A stretch of DNA of 64,000 nucleotides from Oscheius dolichura. Its lineage: Eukaryota > Nematoda > Chromadorea > Rhabditida > Rhabditidae. The DNA lies in the NCBI GenBank assembly GCA_932521035.1, contig OW051495.1:12338001-12402000 (forward strand). The letters run 5' to 3'. The notes under the pieces were generated by a model that ran no database searches, was not told the origin of the DNA, and saw only the letters and a list, made by a program, of their open reading frames with translations. Of the stretch, positions 44,330 through 57,519 are shown piece by piece. A program made the position numbers and the translations under genes. Each line of letters begins with the position of its first letter. The first letter of the stretch is position 1.

Positions 44330-47300
44330 GAAAATTTAGAGAGAGCTGAACGAGGAGTTGAAAAGGGGGATTGAAAACAGCAGCCATGTTTGCACAAATG
44401 TTCGAAAATGGGCAATATTGATTGATCCCTCTTGTGTCATGGAGAGGGCATGAGTAAAAGGAGGGAAATGGGCACATGGGGTTCAGAAATGGTGAGGCAG
44501 CCCGTGGTGATCATAAAAAAGAAGAATGGAGAGGTGGAAAAGGTAATGCCGCCTCTACCATACCATCTGTCTCTTTAGATGGAATGGGTATTGCTGTGGT
44601 TATTTTGAGAGAGTGGAATTTCAAAAGAAGACGGTCTAGATCGCTTCAAGTGGAAAAAAACAACGACTGTTGCAATCTCGGCTTTCTGAACCATTTGATA
44701 GGCTCAATTAAGTTATTGAGTCATCCCAATGGTAAAATGTGGTGGCTAAAACCGGTTTTCGTTTTAAAATGGTGGTTTTAAAGTATTTTCAAACATTTTC
44801 AAGCTAATTGGTCGAAATAATACCGCTCTGAGGGCAGAACACGGCAAAGAGGCGACCAGTCTGGGAATAATTACAATGATCAGTGCTGCCATTGAATAAT
44901 CGGGTTTACTAGTAACCCGAATGACTTGGTTCGTGTTTAAAACAATTTATAGTGAAGAAGTCAAAGTAATTTCCTAGAAAAATGAACGAATCCCCGGATC
45001 ACACTAGAAATTTGAACCCATCTAGTTATGTTCATAGAAAAACTAGGGTAACGCCTATTTTTATAGCCGTTTCAGCTCCCCGAGTAATAAAATTTCATAC
45101 ATTCGTGTTGTCGTCATGATATTGGACATCAAGCTGCAGAAATCTCTGTCTCTTGCTCCCAGTTGACCGAACTCGCCGGTTTACCCTTTCTCTCTCTCTC
45201 TCTCTCTGCCACGAACAAAATACTGGGACTATTTACCCATTTGGTAAGCTTTCTTTACTTAAGGTTTTGCGGTGAAAAGAGATCAAAGTAGAGAGTAGGG
45301 AAAAAGTTGTCGGAAGCTGGGACAACCCCTTTTCTTGGGGGGTTGAACCGGAAAAATGGGAAAAAAATGAAGAAATGACCATCTACAGTACTGTAAAAGC
45401 CCGGCTTTTTAAAAATTATCCCTGCTAATTTGAATGAACCTTTTTAAATGTGTTAACGATAGAAGGAAATGGGGAGGGGATTATTTGGAAGCAATAATAA
45501 AATGAAGAAGGGCCTCACGTTCCACAACACGGCTGTCTAACTTGACATAAGTGAGCGCCATAAGAAAAACAGTCGTTTCCAGTTGATCTCCGTCTCTTTC
45601 TCCTCCTCTTCCCCTTCTTTTCGGCTCCTCATCTCTCTAGCCCTCTTTACGATTAGTAACGCCTCGTAACCTCCCGGCCCGCCAAACGGTACTTGACCTT
45701 GTTGCGGGAAGAGGGAGAAGGGGGCTGCTGTGAGGAGAGGCATGAAATGAAAGAGGAGGCCAGTGAGTGGCTTACTGAGTGAGACTGGGAAGAAAATATA
45801 ATGTGGTGAGGCCTTATGGTTGTGTTGATCAACCCGCCACCAGCAGAGAGTGTCAGTCTCTCTTTCTCTCTCACCCACCCGGACACACAACAAATATTAC
45901 AATCGCTGTGCCGTTAATCAGGCAGGGGGCTCAAAACATTTGTCTTCACGTCGTTTACCTTGGAATTATGAGGGTGAAGGCGGTGGATTATGGTCTGTTA
46001 GACCTTTAAATTGGATTTTAAGCAAAGGTGACAAGGAGGGGGAAAAGGGAGTCTGTCCTCTCTGGTCTCAAGTGAAAAACAGCGGAATCAATCAATTTAA
46101 CCCGGGGATAGGAGCCTAGTAAAACGAAGGATTCACACTTTTACTCTGCAAGGCTAGGCTAAGAAGAGAATATTTAGTTTCATTTGGGGGCAGAGCTCAA
46201 TTTTCAGAGAAAGGACCCCACCTCTCCGAAATGGGCAAATAGAGAGAAGAGCTGGGGAGTGAAATACAGGAAAAGAGAAGCGCGTGGTGGCCGCTGGGGG
46301 TGAAACGAAAGAGCGACAAAAATCCTTTCCCGCGAAAATGGAAATGGAAGCGAGAGGATCTTCACACTTTTTGGACTCTTGAAAAGAAAACAGGAAATTG
46401 TGGGGAGGGAGGTGGTAAAGGTTTGCTGAAAGGAGAAAGTAGGTTAAACCCACTCTCCCGTCACACAAAACGAGAAAAAGCCAGCCATAAAGTGGGCAAG
46501 GATGTGTGAAGAATGGGCATGTTCCAGTTGTGTGAACAGTGAGAAATGACTGCACAGCTGTGACCCTCTCCGGGGATTTACTCTTCCTGCCACCGCTAGG
46601 GGGATGCAACACAGGAGTGAAGGATTGTTATTGGTAGCAGAGGGGGAGAGAAAAACAAATGGCTCTAGCAACCACTCTATCAGATAACGGGGAGGATTCT
46701 CGAGGATCTTTCAAAAAAACAAGAACGAATAGCATCTCTAACGACCAGGAGGAAAGAATAAATCAAAATAGAGTGCAGGCGATAGTTAAGAATGATTTAA
46801 AGGTGTGTACAAAAGAAGTAACAAGGCTTCCCTCATTCTAGGGGAGCGTAGACCCATTCAAACGCTAAGAAGCCCAAGATAAGAACTTTAAACGTTTACC
46901 TACGGAGAATAGGTCAAGATTGACTGAAAGTCGTAGGTAACAATAGTTTAAAGGGAGGAAATGGACTGCCATAGGTTAAAAAAGACGTTCCCCTTATAAA
47001 CCGAGATTTAAACGTCCCCTCGTCCATAAAATGATATAAAATTAATTCGTGGAGCTATTCCATCACAATCGGTCAAAATTTGGCCCAACTGATAAGACCT
47101 AACTGACAGTAATCCCTCCCAAGACTGCCAATTTCCCCAATCAAGAAACAAGAAAACCAAGCAGATAGAAATGGTACAGGATGTTGACCACGGAGAGATT
47201 AAAGGACTTGTCCTCCTCCCCCATAACCAGTGCCCATTAACTCGTTTGGACCAGAGGGGAAGACGATGCTAAATGTGTGTGCGCGCCGTCTGGGAGAGGA

Positions 47301-50300
47301 GAAACATAATTGGCTCTAGATGTGTACAGGAACAGCCACAAATCCTGAGGAAAGCCCTCTCTCCCGTGGGTGGAACGTGTTGGTCGGAAATTGATAGTCC
47401 CCATCCCGGCACCCGCCACTCGACAGAGAGTGTCAAATAGTAACGATCCGATCAAGAGCGGCGTAGGGAGATCATCAACATCATCGAGGGTTGGCTATAT
47501 ATCGGATGGATTGCTGGGGGGAGAACGAGCACAATCGATACACACAAAAGTGGAGGACAGTGTGCGAAGAGGAACACAACCGGGGAGAGAGAGAGAGAGA
47601 GATAAGAGCATTGTACAGCTTCGTGTGTACAAGACTTTACTTTTACCTCGAGACCCCCGCTGTTTAATTGTATCGTTCCAAACTACGGGCTCAACGCGGG
47701 GAATTTTTAGTGATTTGAAAATGGCACACAACTGAATGCACAGATGAACACGGGGTTTGCAAAGAAAGAAAGGAAAGATAAGCTGCAGTATGCTGCAAAG
47801 AAGCCTCACTACCTCTCTTTTTGTTAACAGTGCCGGCTTGCTTGTCACACACCTGCTGCTATCTCAAATAAAAGCTGGTCAAATGCAAATAGTATACAAG
47901 GTGGCATTGCTTAAATCAGCTTCAAGAGGTTTTCCCTGAGTTTTTTGCTCCCTTTTATCCCCGTTAAAATCTCCTTTCCCCTCCATTCCAACCAGCTCTC
48001 TATTCCAAGTGTTACTTGATTATGCACAGAAACCTCGAGATCACGAAAAAAATTCTCTCACCCTCTCTCGTTTGCAGCACACCTTCCTCCCGCTGAGCTC
48101 ATGTTATCCTCTCCTGATGAACCGCTTCTGCTTCAACTGGGGCTAATGAGATGGGTTCCAGGCGTACAGAATCACATGTTCGAAACATTCGCTAACAATT
48201 CCCCCCTTCTTCTTCTCTCCTGCAACCATGTTCATAGCCAGTTGGTTGTACTTTCCCATTTTTAGTCAGATTCTCCCTTATTTCAGTCGCATATTGTGGA
48301 ATTTTTGAAATATTTGTTTTATCGCGCAATATTACTCCGCGATTAATGCAATTTGCGAGTACTTTCAGACTTATTTTGGCTCCTTTGGTTCATAGAAAGC
48401 CTTGTGAGTAAAAACAAAAAGAACATTTGTTGTATTCTGCCGTAAACCCGAAATTTGAAGTAACTTCGCTTTAGGTGCAAAACCTGCAAATCCCCCGTTC
48501 CCTTTTGTGTTCTGAACGCGGAGGGACTCTTTATCTTTCGTCAAAAAAGGACCCGTCTTCTCTCTCCTAAAAGTTCATAGTTCACTGCTTTAGATTAGAA
48601 AGCCCGGTCCCTAGAGAGATGAACACTTCACAACGTTTTGAAGGTCCCCTCGTTCTTTCGAGCCCACATTTTTTAGGAAAAGGGAAGACCCCGTCACAAA
48701 TGCCTTCCCGTCCCGTTTCTCTCTCACTGCAAAAATCGAGTTAATGTCAAAACGAAGCAGAATTTGCTGCAAGAAGGGAGAGTGCTCTCGCTGAACTGAT
48801 CCCGGAAAGATCAAGTTGTGTCGTAGTGGAAGTGATGATGCCGAGAGGGGATACGAGCTCTCCTTGCCCAATTTATTTCCCGGCTCTTCATTTTCTAAGT
48901 GAAAAAAGACGTGACGGGGGTGCACTTTTTGAGGAGGAGGAAGGCTGTTTAATGTAATTTTCCAAAAAATATCCCCTCAAGCGCCTGAAGTTCTTCTCTT
49001 TTTCTGCAGTTGAAAAAGGTATAATCCCCCGTGCAAAAAGCCGTTCCGACCAACGACCATCTCTTTTCGGACGTCTTGCCTCCAAAACGAAATGGGCCGC
49101 CGCTGGAATTATTTAGACTTTTCCCAGTCTCCCGAAACATTGTTTATAAGCTGGTTACCCTCTACACACGCTGGACCATCTTCTCCGTCTTCTTCTTTTC
49201 TCTATAGTTTAATCCTTTTGGAAAAGTTTTATAGTTGAGGGTTTTGTTACGATTTTCCCAAAGAAACCTCACTGGGAAAAATAGTTTAAACCCTGTGAAT
49301 CTTCTAGTAAACCTTTTGTTTTTAATTCTGATTTTTCTTGGAGTGTTTCTTCGAAAGGGCATCAGCAAGCCAAAAGTAGAACCTCCTCTTCCAGTGGTTC
49401 CTGGTGACCTCCGGATATATGCATGCCGTGCAATTGGTTCCTCCTCTGCACCCAAGAAATCAACCACCAGGGCGCTTTTTTGCTCTTTTGACCGCCATAA
49501 AAGTCACTTATTCGGAATTTTTTATTCGATAAATTATTGGTTACCGTGGCCGATAGCCTGGACAGCAGCTCTTAGAAAACGGAACCGTTTCCAACTCGTT
49601 AAATGGATTCGTTTATAGTATCAAAATTTAGCATCCTAATCTAAAACTTCTATTGACTCCCATGAATCTTTCCACTTTTTCTGATCTCCGTTTTGGGGCC
49701 AGGAAAAACAGGAGGCGTTTTCATATTCTGGGCGGATACCTTCATCCTCTCTTCCGCCTGCCTCTCCAAGTTCCTCATTCATTAATCCGCTATTCAGAGA
49801 ACAGGCAGTGTTTCTTTATCTCTTTTTCTTGCTCACAAATTCCATCAAAATTCAGACGTATAGCCCCTGAAAGCGTGATACTTAGAACCACTAGAAGGCA
49901 GGCGATATACCATGACAACTTGATTGCATTTATCAACCGGAAAAAGCAAAAATTCTCGAAGAGGGCAAAGTTTATCCCTCTCGAGATAAAATGTCTCGTT
50001 TCAATTTTAGATGTCAAAAACGTGTGGGGTTCCGGAATGACACCTGTCTGTTTCAGAGAGTGTTCCAATCTTTTACCTAGAATTTTTTAAACTGGAGGTA
50101 TTTTGAGGCGGAGGAGGACATTTGATAATGGGTAAACATCCGAAGATCAGTGTGTTATGGTCGAGCACATTTTAGAGATAACCGTTTTTTAGGGATTAGA
50201 GAGGGGAGGAAACCGTAACACAGTTGGGCGTATTTCCAGTCCAGGGGGGCGTCGTTCCTAGCCGTTCTGGCATCCTTAGCCTGTTGTTGCCTACCTGTGA

Positions 50301-53300
50301 GCCCTCTACAGTAATCCACCACCTCCTCTAAAGAATTAAAACAACGATCCACATTAATTCCTGAGTGAATCATTGTTTTACCTTCCTTTTTCATGCCCTG
50401 AAGGTCTAGACCACTCGTGGAGACTAGACAATCACCCTGACCTCCGCTCTTTCCCCCTCTCCCTTATATAATGGAGCAATTTGTTCCCTCCTCTCTTTTT
50501 GGACACTCCCTCTGACTCATTTCTAATTCTATTCTCTCGTACCTTATTAAATCTACTAAGAAAATGTATTACTTTTGCTCTGGGACCATTAACCTTTCCA
50601 TCCACAGATCAGAAACTTATTCTATTTGCTCGCAGGAGAGTACGAGTTAATCTTGGTAGTCAGGAAATATAAGATTGTAGTGGTCTTTATTTTGAGTGTG
50701 TGGGAGTCAATTCTACCAGACGGATGACTTTCATACTCGAGCACGCGCTTTGGTCTTTCCTTTACTTACCGTATACCACTGTGAATTTCTGGCGTCATCT
50801 TGAGAAAAAGGTGATCCTGACACGAACTTAGCAATAGAATGGATCATGTGCACTCCGGAAATTGCGCAGGGACCTGTATAACATGTTGAAGACAAAATTT
50901 TGGAACATGACAGCCTCTTCCGCCCTTTCCAGTTCTTTTTATATTTCAACTTTCCCATTTTTTGATCTTCTCTTTACTGCTGCATCAGCTAAAAAAGCAG
51001 CTTGTTTCCATGAAGTAATCCCATATGCAGCAGGTATATGTTCCGTTTCCGCTGGTCCAGGTTCCTGCTCTCTCTCTTCCTCGTGGAAATTATAGTTAGT
51101 CTTATTTATCCCAACCACTACCCAGTCCAACCAAACACGGGAATTGCTACTACTTCCGTGTGGTATTAGTTGTATATACGCGAGCGGATCTCGTGCTCTT
51201 TTGAGGGGGTGCAAAAGGGGCCGGGGAGGAGTTGGAGAGAAAAAAAACAGGAACACCTCTTATTATTATTATCACATCTCCTGTTTATCCACGCATTTGA
51301 GATTAATAAGGGGGATGAGGAGGGGTGGACCTCCTGAACCCAACATCCTTGTTTATTTCTTTAAATGGCAGGAACTTCACCTGATCCTTCCTTTTCATCC
51401 TCTCCGTCTATTTTTGACTCTATAGCATTTAAATTGAGGAAAAAGGCAAAAGTGTAAAGCAGTATTGAACTTTTTGAACTTGTCTCTCTCTCCGCTTCAA
51501 CTCCCCTCAGCACGAAAATTTGATATATGCATTCTGTGACGTCAAAAAGAGCCCGTTACCCCTCTTTTTGAGAATGCTCCTTTTTGATCATTGCTTCATC
51601 TAATGAAGCGCATGTTTACCATTCCAATGCCCTCCGGTGCCACAGAAGGCAAATAATAGAGAACATATTGAACATGGCTTAATGAGTCATTTTCCCTCTC
51701 AATGATGTGTGAAGTCCCTTTTTTTCTCACTCTCCCACTTCATTTGATTCGATTCTTGTCAATAAAATTACTTTTTATGAGTCAGGCGGGTGAGAGCTAA
51801 TTTTACGGCAATGGGTGTTGCACGATACTACTTTTAATACGTATTGGACGGCATTAAATAGAGGGAACAGTTGACAGTTTGAGTTATTAACTTCTGGTTT
51901 GCCAGTCACTGACGAGGCTGTTTTAAAGCCTTCTAGGAAAAAAGAAAGGGCTAACTTGAGCTCCAGATCTTCTGATTTTCTCTACATAACAGTGCCAATA
52001 CTTTTTCCTTGGCTCTGAAGCGGTTGCAGACTTTTTTTTCTCAGTTTCTCATCAATGGTTGTCATTTCCATCCGTCCAAGACTTCGAGACAAAAACTTTT
52101 GTCAGAAAAGGTGGGGAAAAGGCGAGTAACCGAACCGAACAACCATAAAGTTCCTCCACTACTATTTGGGATTCTCCAGAGCGGACCCTGAAGTGTTTTC
52201 CCTCTTTTTTTCCCATTTTTGAGCTCTGCACACCCGCTGAAATAGAGTTTTTCTTCTCTTTTAGTCTCTTCCTTCCTCGTGGTTTCCCACAGACCAAAAT
52301 GTGACTCTTCCTATAGCTCCCCAAGGAGTCACTCCATCCTACTCACTACTCCTCGAACTTTCTTTCCCAAACGGGTACACTCTAAAAAATTTCAAAAAGA
52401 AGTACTTTCATATGTATGGGTGTCCATTTTGAGACTAAAATTGATGGTTCGGCAGACCAATACTGCCACCATAAACAAAAAGGATTCATGTACTTGAGGC
52501 CGTTTACACACCCTTCTTCCCTCTGATCATGGTATCAACTGTCGACGTAGTACCCACTCAGATTGGCAACAACAAGACTTTGATACCACTGAATTATTTT
52601 GTGGGGCGTACTAGTTCCATTTGGCTGTCTAGCAGTCCCTGACCCGTTGTCTCGCTCTCCCCACTACGTAATGTTATAATCGCCCCAGGATTGGAATCCG
52701 TACACCACCTACAACCCTTGTATTATTGCTCCAAATAGTGACTGATTTAGAAAGCAAAGATTACGTAATGTTTTTCACATCACGCAGAGATGGGCAACGT
52801 CATAATGTCGTAGAAAACGTTGGGAAATCCACTAATTTTCAGGTTTTCTCGGCAATCCCATTCTTTAGCTTCTTTCTCCTATTTAAAGTACATCCTTTGT
52901 ACGCTTTGCTTTCCCAGGAAAACTACGTATACCCTCACTTAGAGGTTGTTTATGATCCCTTGCAAATATTCGGCATTTGAGAAGAAGGCATATTTCCAAG
53001 AAAATGGCACAGGAATTAGGTTCTGCTAACTGGAAGAGAGGGGATGTTGACTTCTGGCTGAGACCTTCATTGAAGAGGAAAAGGCTGGGGGACCTTTTCT
53101 AAGTCGTCTTGCAGGCTTTATTATATTGTCTTGCAATTGTCTAGATCGTAAACTATTCATAAGATGTGAGAGTTTATTGCAGGGGAAATCCTCTTTAAAA
53201 GGCCGGGAAAAATTTGAATGCCCAAAAGACGAAGCAGAACCGCCCCGGAGTTCTCTCCCCTGCTAGACTTTTGGGTTTCTCCTCTCCTCCTCCCTCTAAT

Positions 53301-56300
53301 TTAACGAGACGTACTTTTCTTGAAACGAAACATGATTGGAGCAAAGTACCCGCGTCTGTGCGCGCTTGATCTTCTTTTTCTATAAAAGTAGGGCGTGCTG
53401 ATTCAAGAATTCATTGTCTATTGAAAACAGGGTCAAAAGTTCATTGAAAAAAAAATTGGAAAAAGTTTGTCCTGTACCCCCTGAAGTGGGAGCAACCCGT
53501 TATGGAAACTTGCCAAAGCATAATATTTGTAATAAGATTGACTTGTTGACTTTTCATCGAGGGATCTCCGTTCTTCTCCCGACTGAAAAGGGGGAAGTTT
53601 GCCTGATGACATGGGATCTCTCAAAAGTCTTTCCCCCGTCGCTCCCTGGATTTATCTATTTGTTTGTTTCCGCCCCAGATCTCCTCCCCATAGCTCTCTA
53701 GCGAACTTTTCCCCTCTCGCTCTTTACCAAGGGTCCCGCGATGAAGGAAAAGTTCGAAAAACTAAGGGCCAAGAGCTGTAAATGTTAGTTCCTTCTTCCA
53801 GTTGCCTGGCTCTTTGCCTCTCACCTAAACTTTCCGTCGCCTTGCAATTTAGTGACCTTTCACCAAACTTTAAAGCAGAGGGCAAGGCGGCGAGAGCGGC
53901 GAGTGAGGGGGACAATTTGGTCACCCAGGGGCAATTCCCCCCACTCCTCTCTCTTCTCTCTACAAGTTGAGACATCAGTAACATAAGAGAGCTAGGGGAT
54001 ATCTCCCTAATCCCGGTCCTTTTTGATCTTATCTCTCGGATTGTCGTAATCCCCTCCCTCCCGTCCCCACGTGGCGTGAGTGTCCCCTTTTTCTTGGTCG
54101 TCTTTGTGTGGCATCCCGCTGCAGCTCTTTCGCACTCGCCGCCCTAGACATTTTTCTGCTCTGCTCCCTCTCGTCGAGAGGAGTTGAGTGACTGAGTTGA
54201 GGGAGAGGAATAAGACCAAGAACACTTTTATTCGTCAAGACTTCGTCCCCTGGGGTCTCTCCCGTTCGTTAGTGATCTTTCTCTTCTCTGTCTCCTCTGC
54301 CTCGTCCCTCTCTCGGCCGGGCGCCCCTCTCTCGTTCAGTCCCGGGGCTGCTGTGTGTGCTGTCAGAGTGCCGCCACACCGCGCGCGAATTGATCGCCAT
54401 GACTCCGCCCCCTTAGGGGGGATGGCTGGGGGAGAGAAAGGGAGAAAGAGCACGAAAGACTGGAGAGGGCGAGACCTCCCAGCCCGGGGAGTTGGCCTCA
54501 GTTGGTTTTTCTCCTGTTTTCAATGTCTCACTTGCCCTTTTTTTATCAGGAATCATTCTTTGTCCATATCACAATTTTTCATGGCCAAACATCTCCCTCT
54601 CTCTCTCTCTCTCAATCGCTGCAGAAGCCATTTTACTCCGACTCGGGCTCAAAAATTCCTGCGGAATCCGCTGAAAACTTCGAAAAATACCCCAAAACCG
54701 TTTTTCAATCTGTTCTTCGCGTTTTTCAAGGTGAACACCCCTTTCGATCGCCAAAAGGACAGAACGGACCCTTATCACCCCGCTAAAAACAGGAGACCGA
54801 GCTCAAAAGGCACCTATGCAGTCCAAAAAGCAAATAAGCTGTACTCCCGCTCCTTTCTAATTTATTGATTATCTATCTAACCTGTTGTTGTTAACATTAG
54901 AAACAGGCGAGGGGTGGAAACCTCGTGTGTGACGATTAATTTTCCCGCGCAGGTGCGTTTGGGGACACGACAAGGTGGCGGCTGGTTATTTGGTGTTTTC
55001 TCTCGATCATAACGCCCTGTTTATTTCACGCTCGTCTATCGAAATTGAAGCTGGACCATTTCCCGTTTACTGTTTGAAGACATTATCAGCCAATTTTTAT
55101 CAGCTATTTTATGTTATGATGCCCCGATTGCTCCCCATACATATGGGGGAGAAGAACGAAAATCGACGCCATAACAATAAGACGCCTTGACAAAGATGGC
55201 TGCGACGTCATCTGGTCACCTTTCCCTTAAAAAATCGCTTTTAATCTTTAATTTTTCCCCTAAAAATAGAGAAAAGTACGCTGTATTCTCTTGAAAAAGA
55301 CCGAGGAATTATTCCCTTTTCAACAGATCCGTGATAACTCCCCCTATAAACACCCAATAATTCTTGTCGGAGTCTCTTCGGATAAAGCTCAAATATGCTA
55401 CACTGAATAACTACAGTCACAGTTCTTCTTAATCCTGATGTTTTCTCGGTGTTAAATATGGATACTCTTGGATAACACGTACACAGGGCGGGAATTGTGA
55501 ACGTTCATAGATAAATCCCTAGCTTTCAGAGGGCCTATCAAAGCCGCTTGTTTTCTTCTCTTGATCTCGCTTTTATTTTCGCTCCGAGAGGTTTATAAAT
55601 AATCTTTTTAACAAGATTAAAGGACTAATTAATCTTAAAACATGGAACTATCCAAAATCCCGGGAAGGCGATCAAAAAGTGACTTCAACTGTCGTCATAA
55701 GTCATGCATAGGCAGCAGAGCCAAACGGGGACCAATTCACCACCTGGTCCAAGGTTCACATTAATTAAGTGAACCCTTTCTAGGCCCTTTAACCTAGCTG
55801 ATTCGTTGTTTCGTCGTTTGAACGAACAAAAATCAAAAAAGGAACACAAGTCCCAGTGTACGAACCCGTCAACACCCGCAAGCTTCCCTCTTCATATACA
55901 TATCTAGGCGGGTTTGCATAATCCCCCTGCTCATAATATAATATCGCTCTGTGCTGTTGTTTTTATCATCTGCTACACCCATTATTTTGTATGAATAATA
56001 ATCTGGTGTTTTATAGGGTACAATTCCCTCCGATTGCACCTGCTCCCTGAGATTGACGGAGGTTTGTAATCATCATTAGTGATTACAGTCATTCTCAAAC
56101 AGCACATACTCCCTCCTCCACTTTAAAGTACACACAGTCTAGTAGAGCCGCAGCTTTAATTGACCTTCAAAGGGCGGCAAATTACTCTAGGTAAACAGCA
56201 TACAATTCCAGTTTTTTTCTCGCGGGCCTAATTTTAAATTGGAACAACCTTGCACCGCGCCCTCCCTCGTTTCTTTCAATTTTCTTTCTCTCTGTCAGCC

Positions 56301-57488
56301 ACGAATGAACTTAAAACGAGAGCGAAGAGTTTTGTGTTCTCATTGATCGATCTCCGTAGTCCTGTTTGAAAAATTTATTGCCTCTCTTCTCTCGCTCGTT
56401 TCGTCGTCGCAGAAGGCAAGACGGGGGCTTATTCAGTTTTTGTCTCAAGACAGAAAATGATCTCCTTCTGGGCTGATTTTCGGGCCAAATTGTCGTTAAT
56501 TTAGATAAAAAAAAGTGTACTAGCTCTTTCTAGACAAAAAAAACGGGGCCTTTGTGTGGCATCCCGCATTCCCCTGCTTACGATTGAATTCTCAGCCAAG
56601 GGGAATGAAGAATAGGCGGCTTATTTATTTACCCAGTACTTGTTGTCGTCCCTTTCGCGTCTTTTCCCTCCTTTTACTCTTTTTTGCTTCCTTTTCTCTT
56701 GCTGTAATTAAGAAATAAGCCATAAATAAGTAGGAAGGTTTCGTAATGTCGCCCCAATCGGAATCAAGTTTTCATCAGCAGCTTCTTCCTCCGGTACAGG
56801 GGTATTCCTGCAAATAGTCGCGCCGCTTTTTTCCATATAGCCCCACGCCCCACGTCCATCACCACCACATTTAATCACACAACAAGCTGACTTTTATGGG
56901 TCTAGTCGCACCCGTCTCACATATTTTGAGAAAGCCAGCAGCCAGCAGGCGACAGCAGCAACCCGATTAGTCTTCTCTCTCCCTTTAAATAGACAGCGAG
57001 GGGGAAAGACGAAACCCCCCTATTTTATGTTTTGATCCGCCTTTGCCCTTTCTTCTGCTCGCAATATCAGTTGTCTTTTTGAGTCTCGCCACTCTTTGCC
57101 CCGGAGTGAATAAGTGAGCGAGAGAGCTGGCTGACTGGCAGGCTGCTTACTTCACCCCACCCCAAGATACGTGTTTCAGCAGGCAGCAGCACATGTTTAC
57201 ACCGTGAGATGGTGAACTCTCGGGGTGCTCCACAATCAATGGTCCCGAGGTCTTGAAAAATGTTGTCCTCGTCGCTCTCTCTCTGCCCCCTGTCTCTTTT
57301 TACCCTCGCTCTCTCTCTCTCTCTCACTCCTGTCCCACCGACCCTCTCTACCCCCTAAAATAGTCGGAACTCCCAGCGACAATCATCATGATGTTCACTA
57401 TTAATGTTCCTCCTCCCCCTCTCTCCATTTTTACCACCACCAGTCAATTGTCACAAACAGCCGTTCACTCCATACTTTGGCCTCTATT

Positions 57489-57519
<31 letters not shown>

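Noticed and set aside
49235-49618. A 127-codon frame with one hydrophobic stretch
   Set aside because: Overlaps an open frame on the other strand and has no family resemblance; hydrophobicity comes from a T-rich run.
54188-54868. A 226-codon plus-strand frame
   Set aside because: Composition follows CT-rich tracts and an overlapping frame is also open; no ATG-centred context or conserved residues.
56041-56070. TCCCTGAGATTG, reminiscent of a lin-4-type microRNA seed
   Set aside because: The bases after the seed do not match lin-4 or mir-237 as I know them and no clear hairpin partner was seen.
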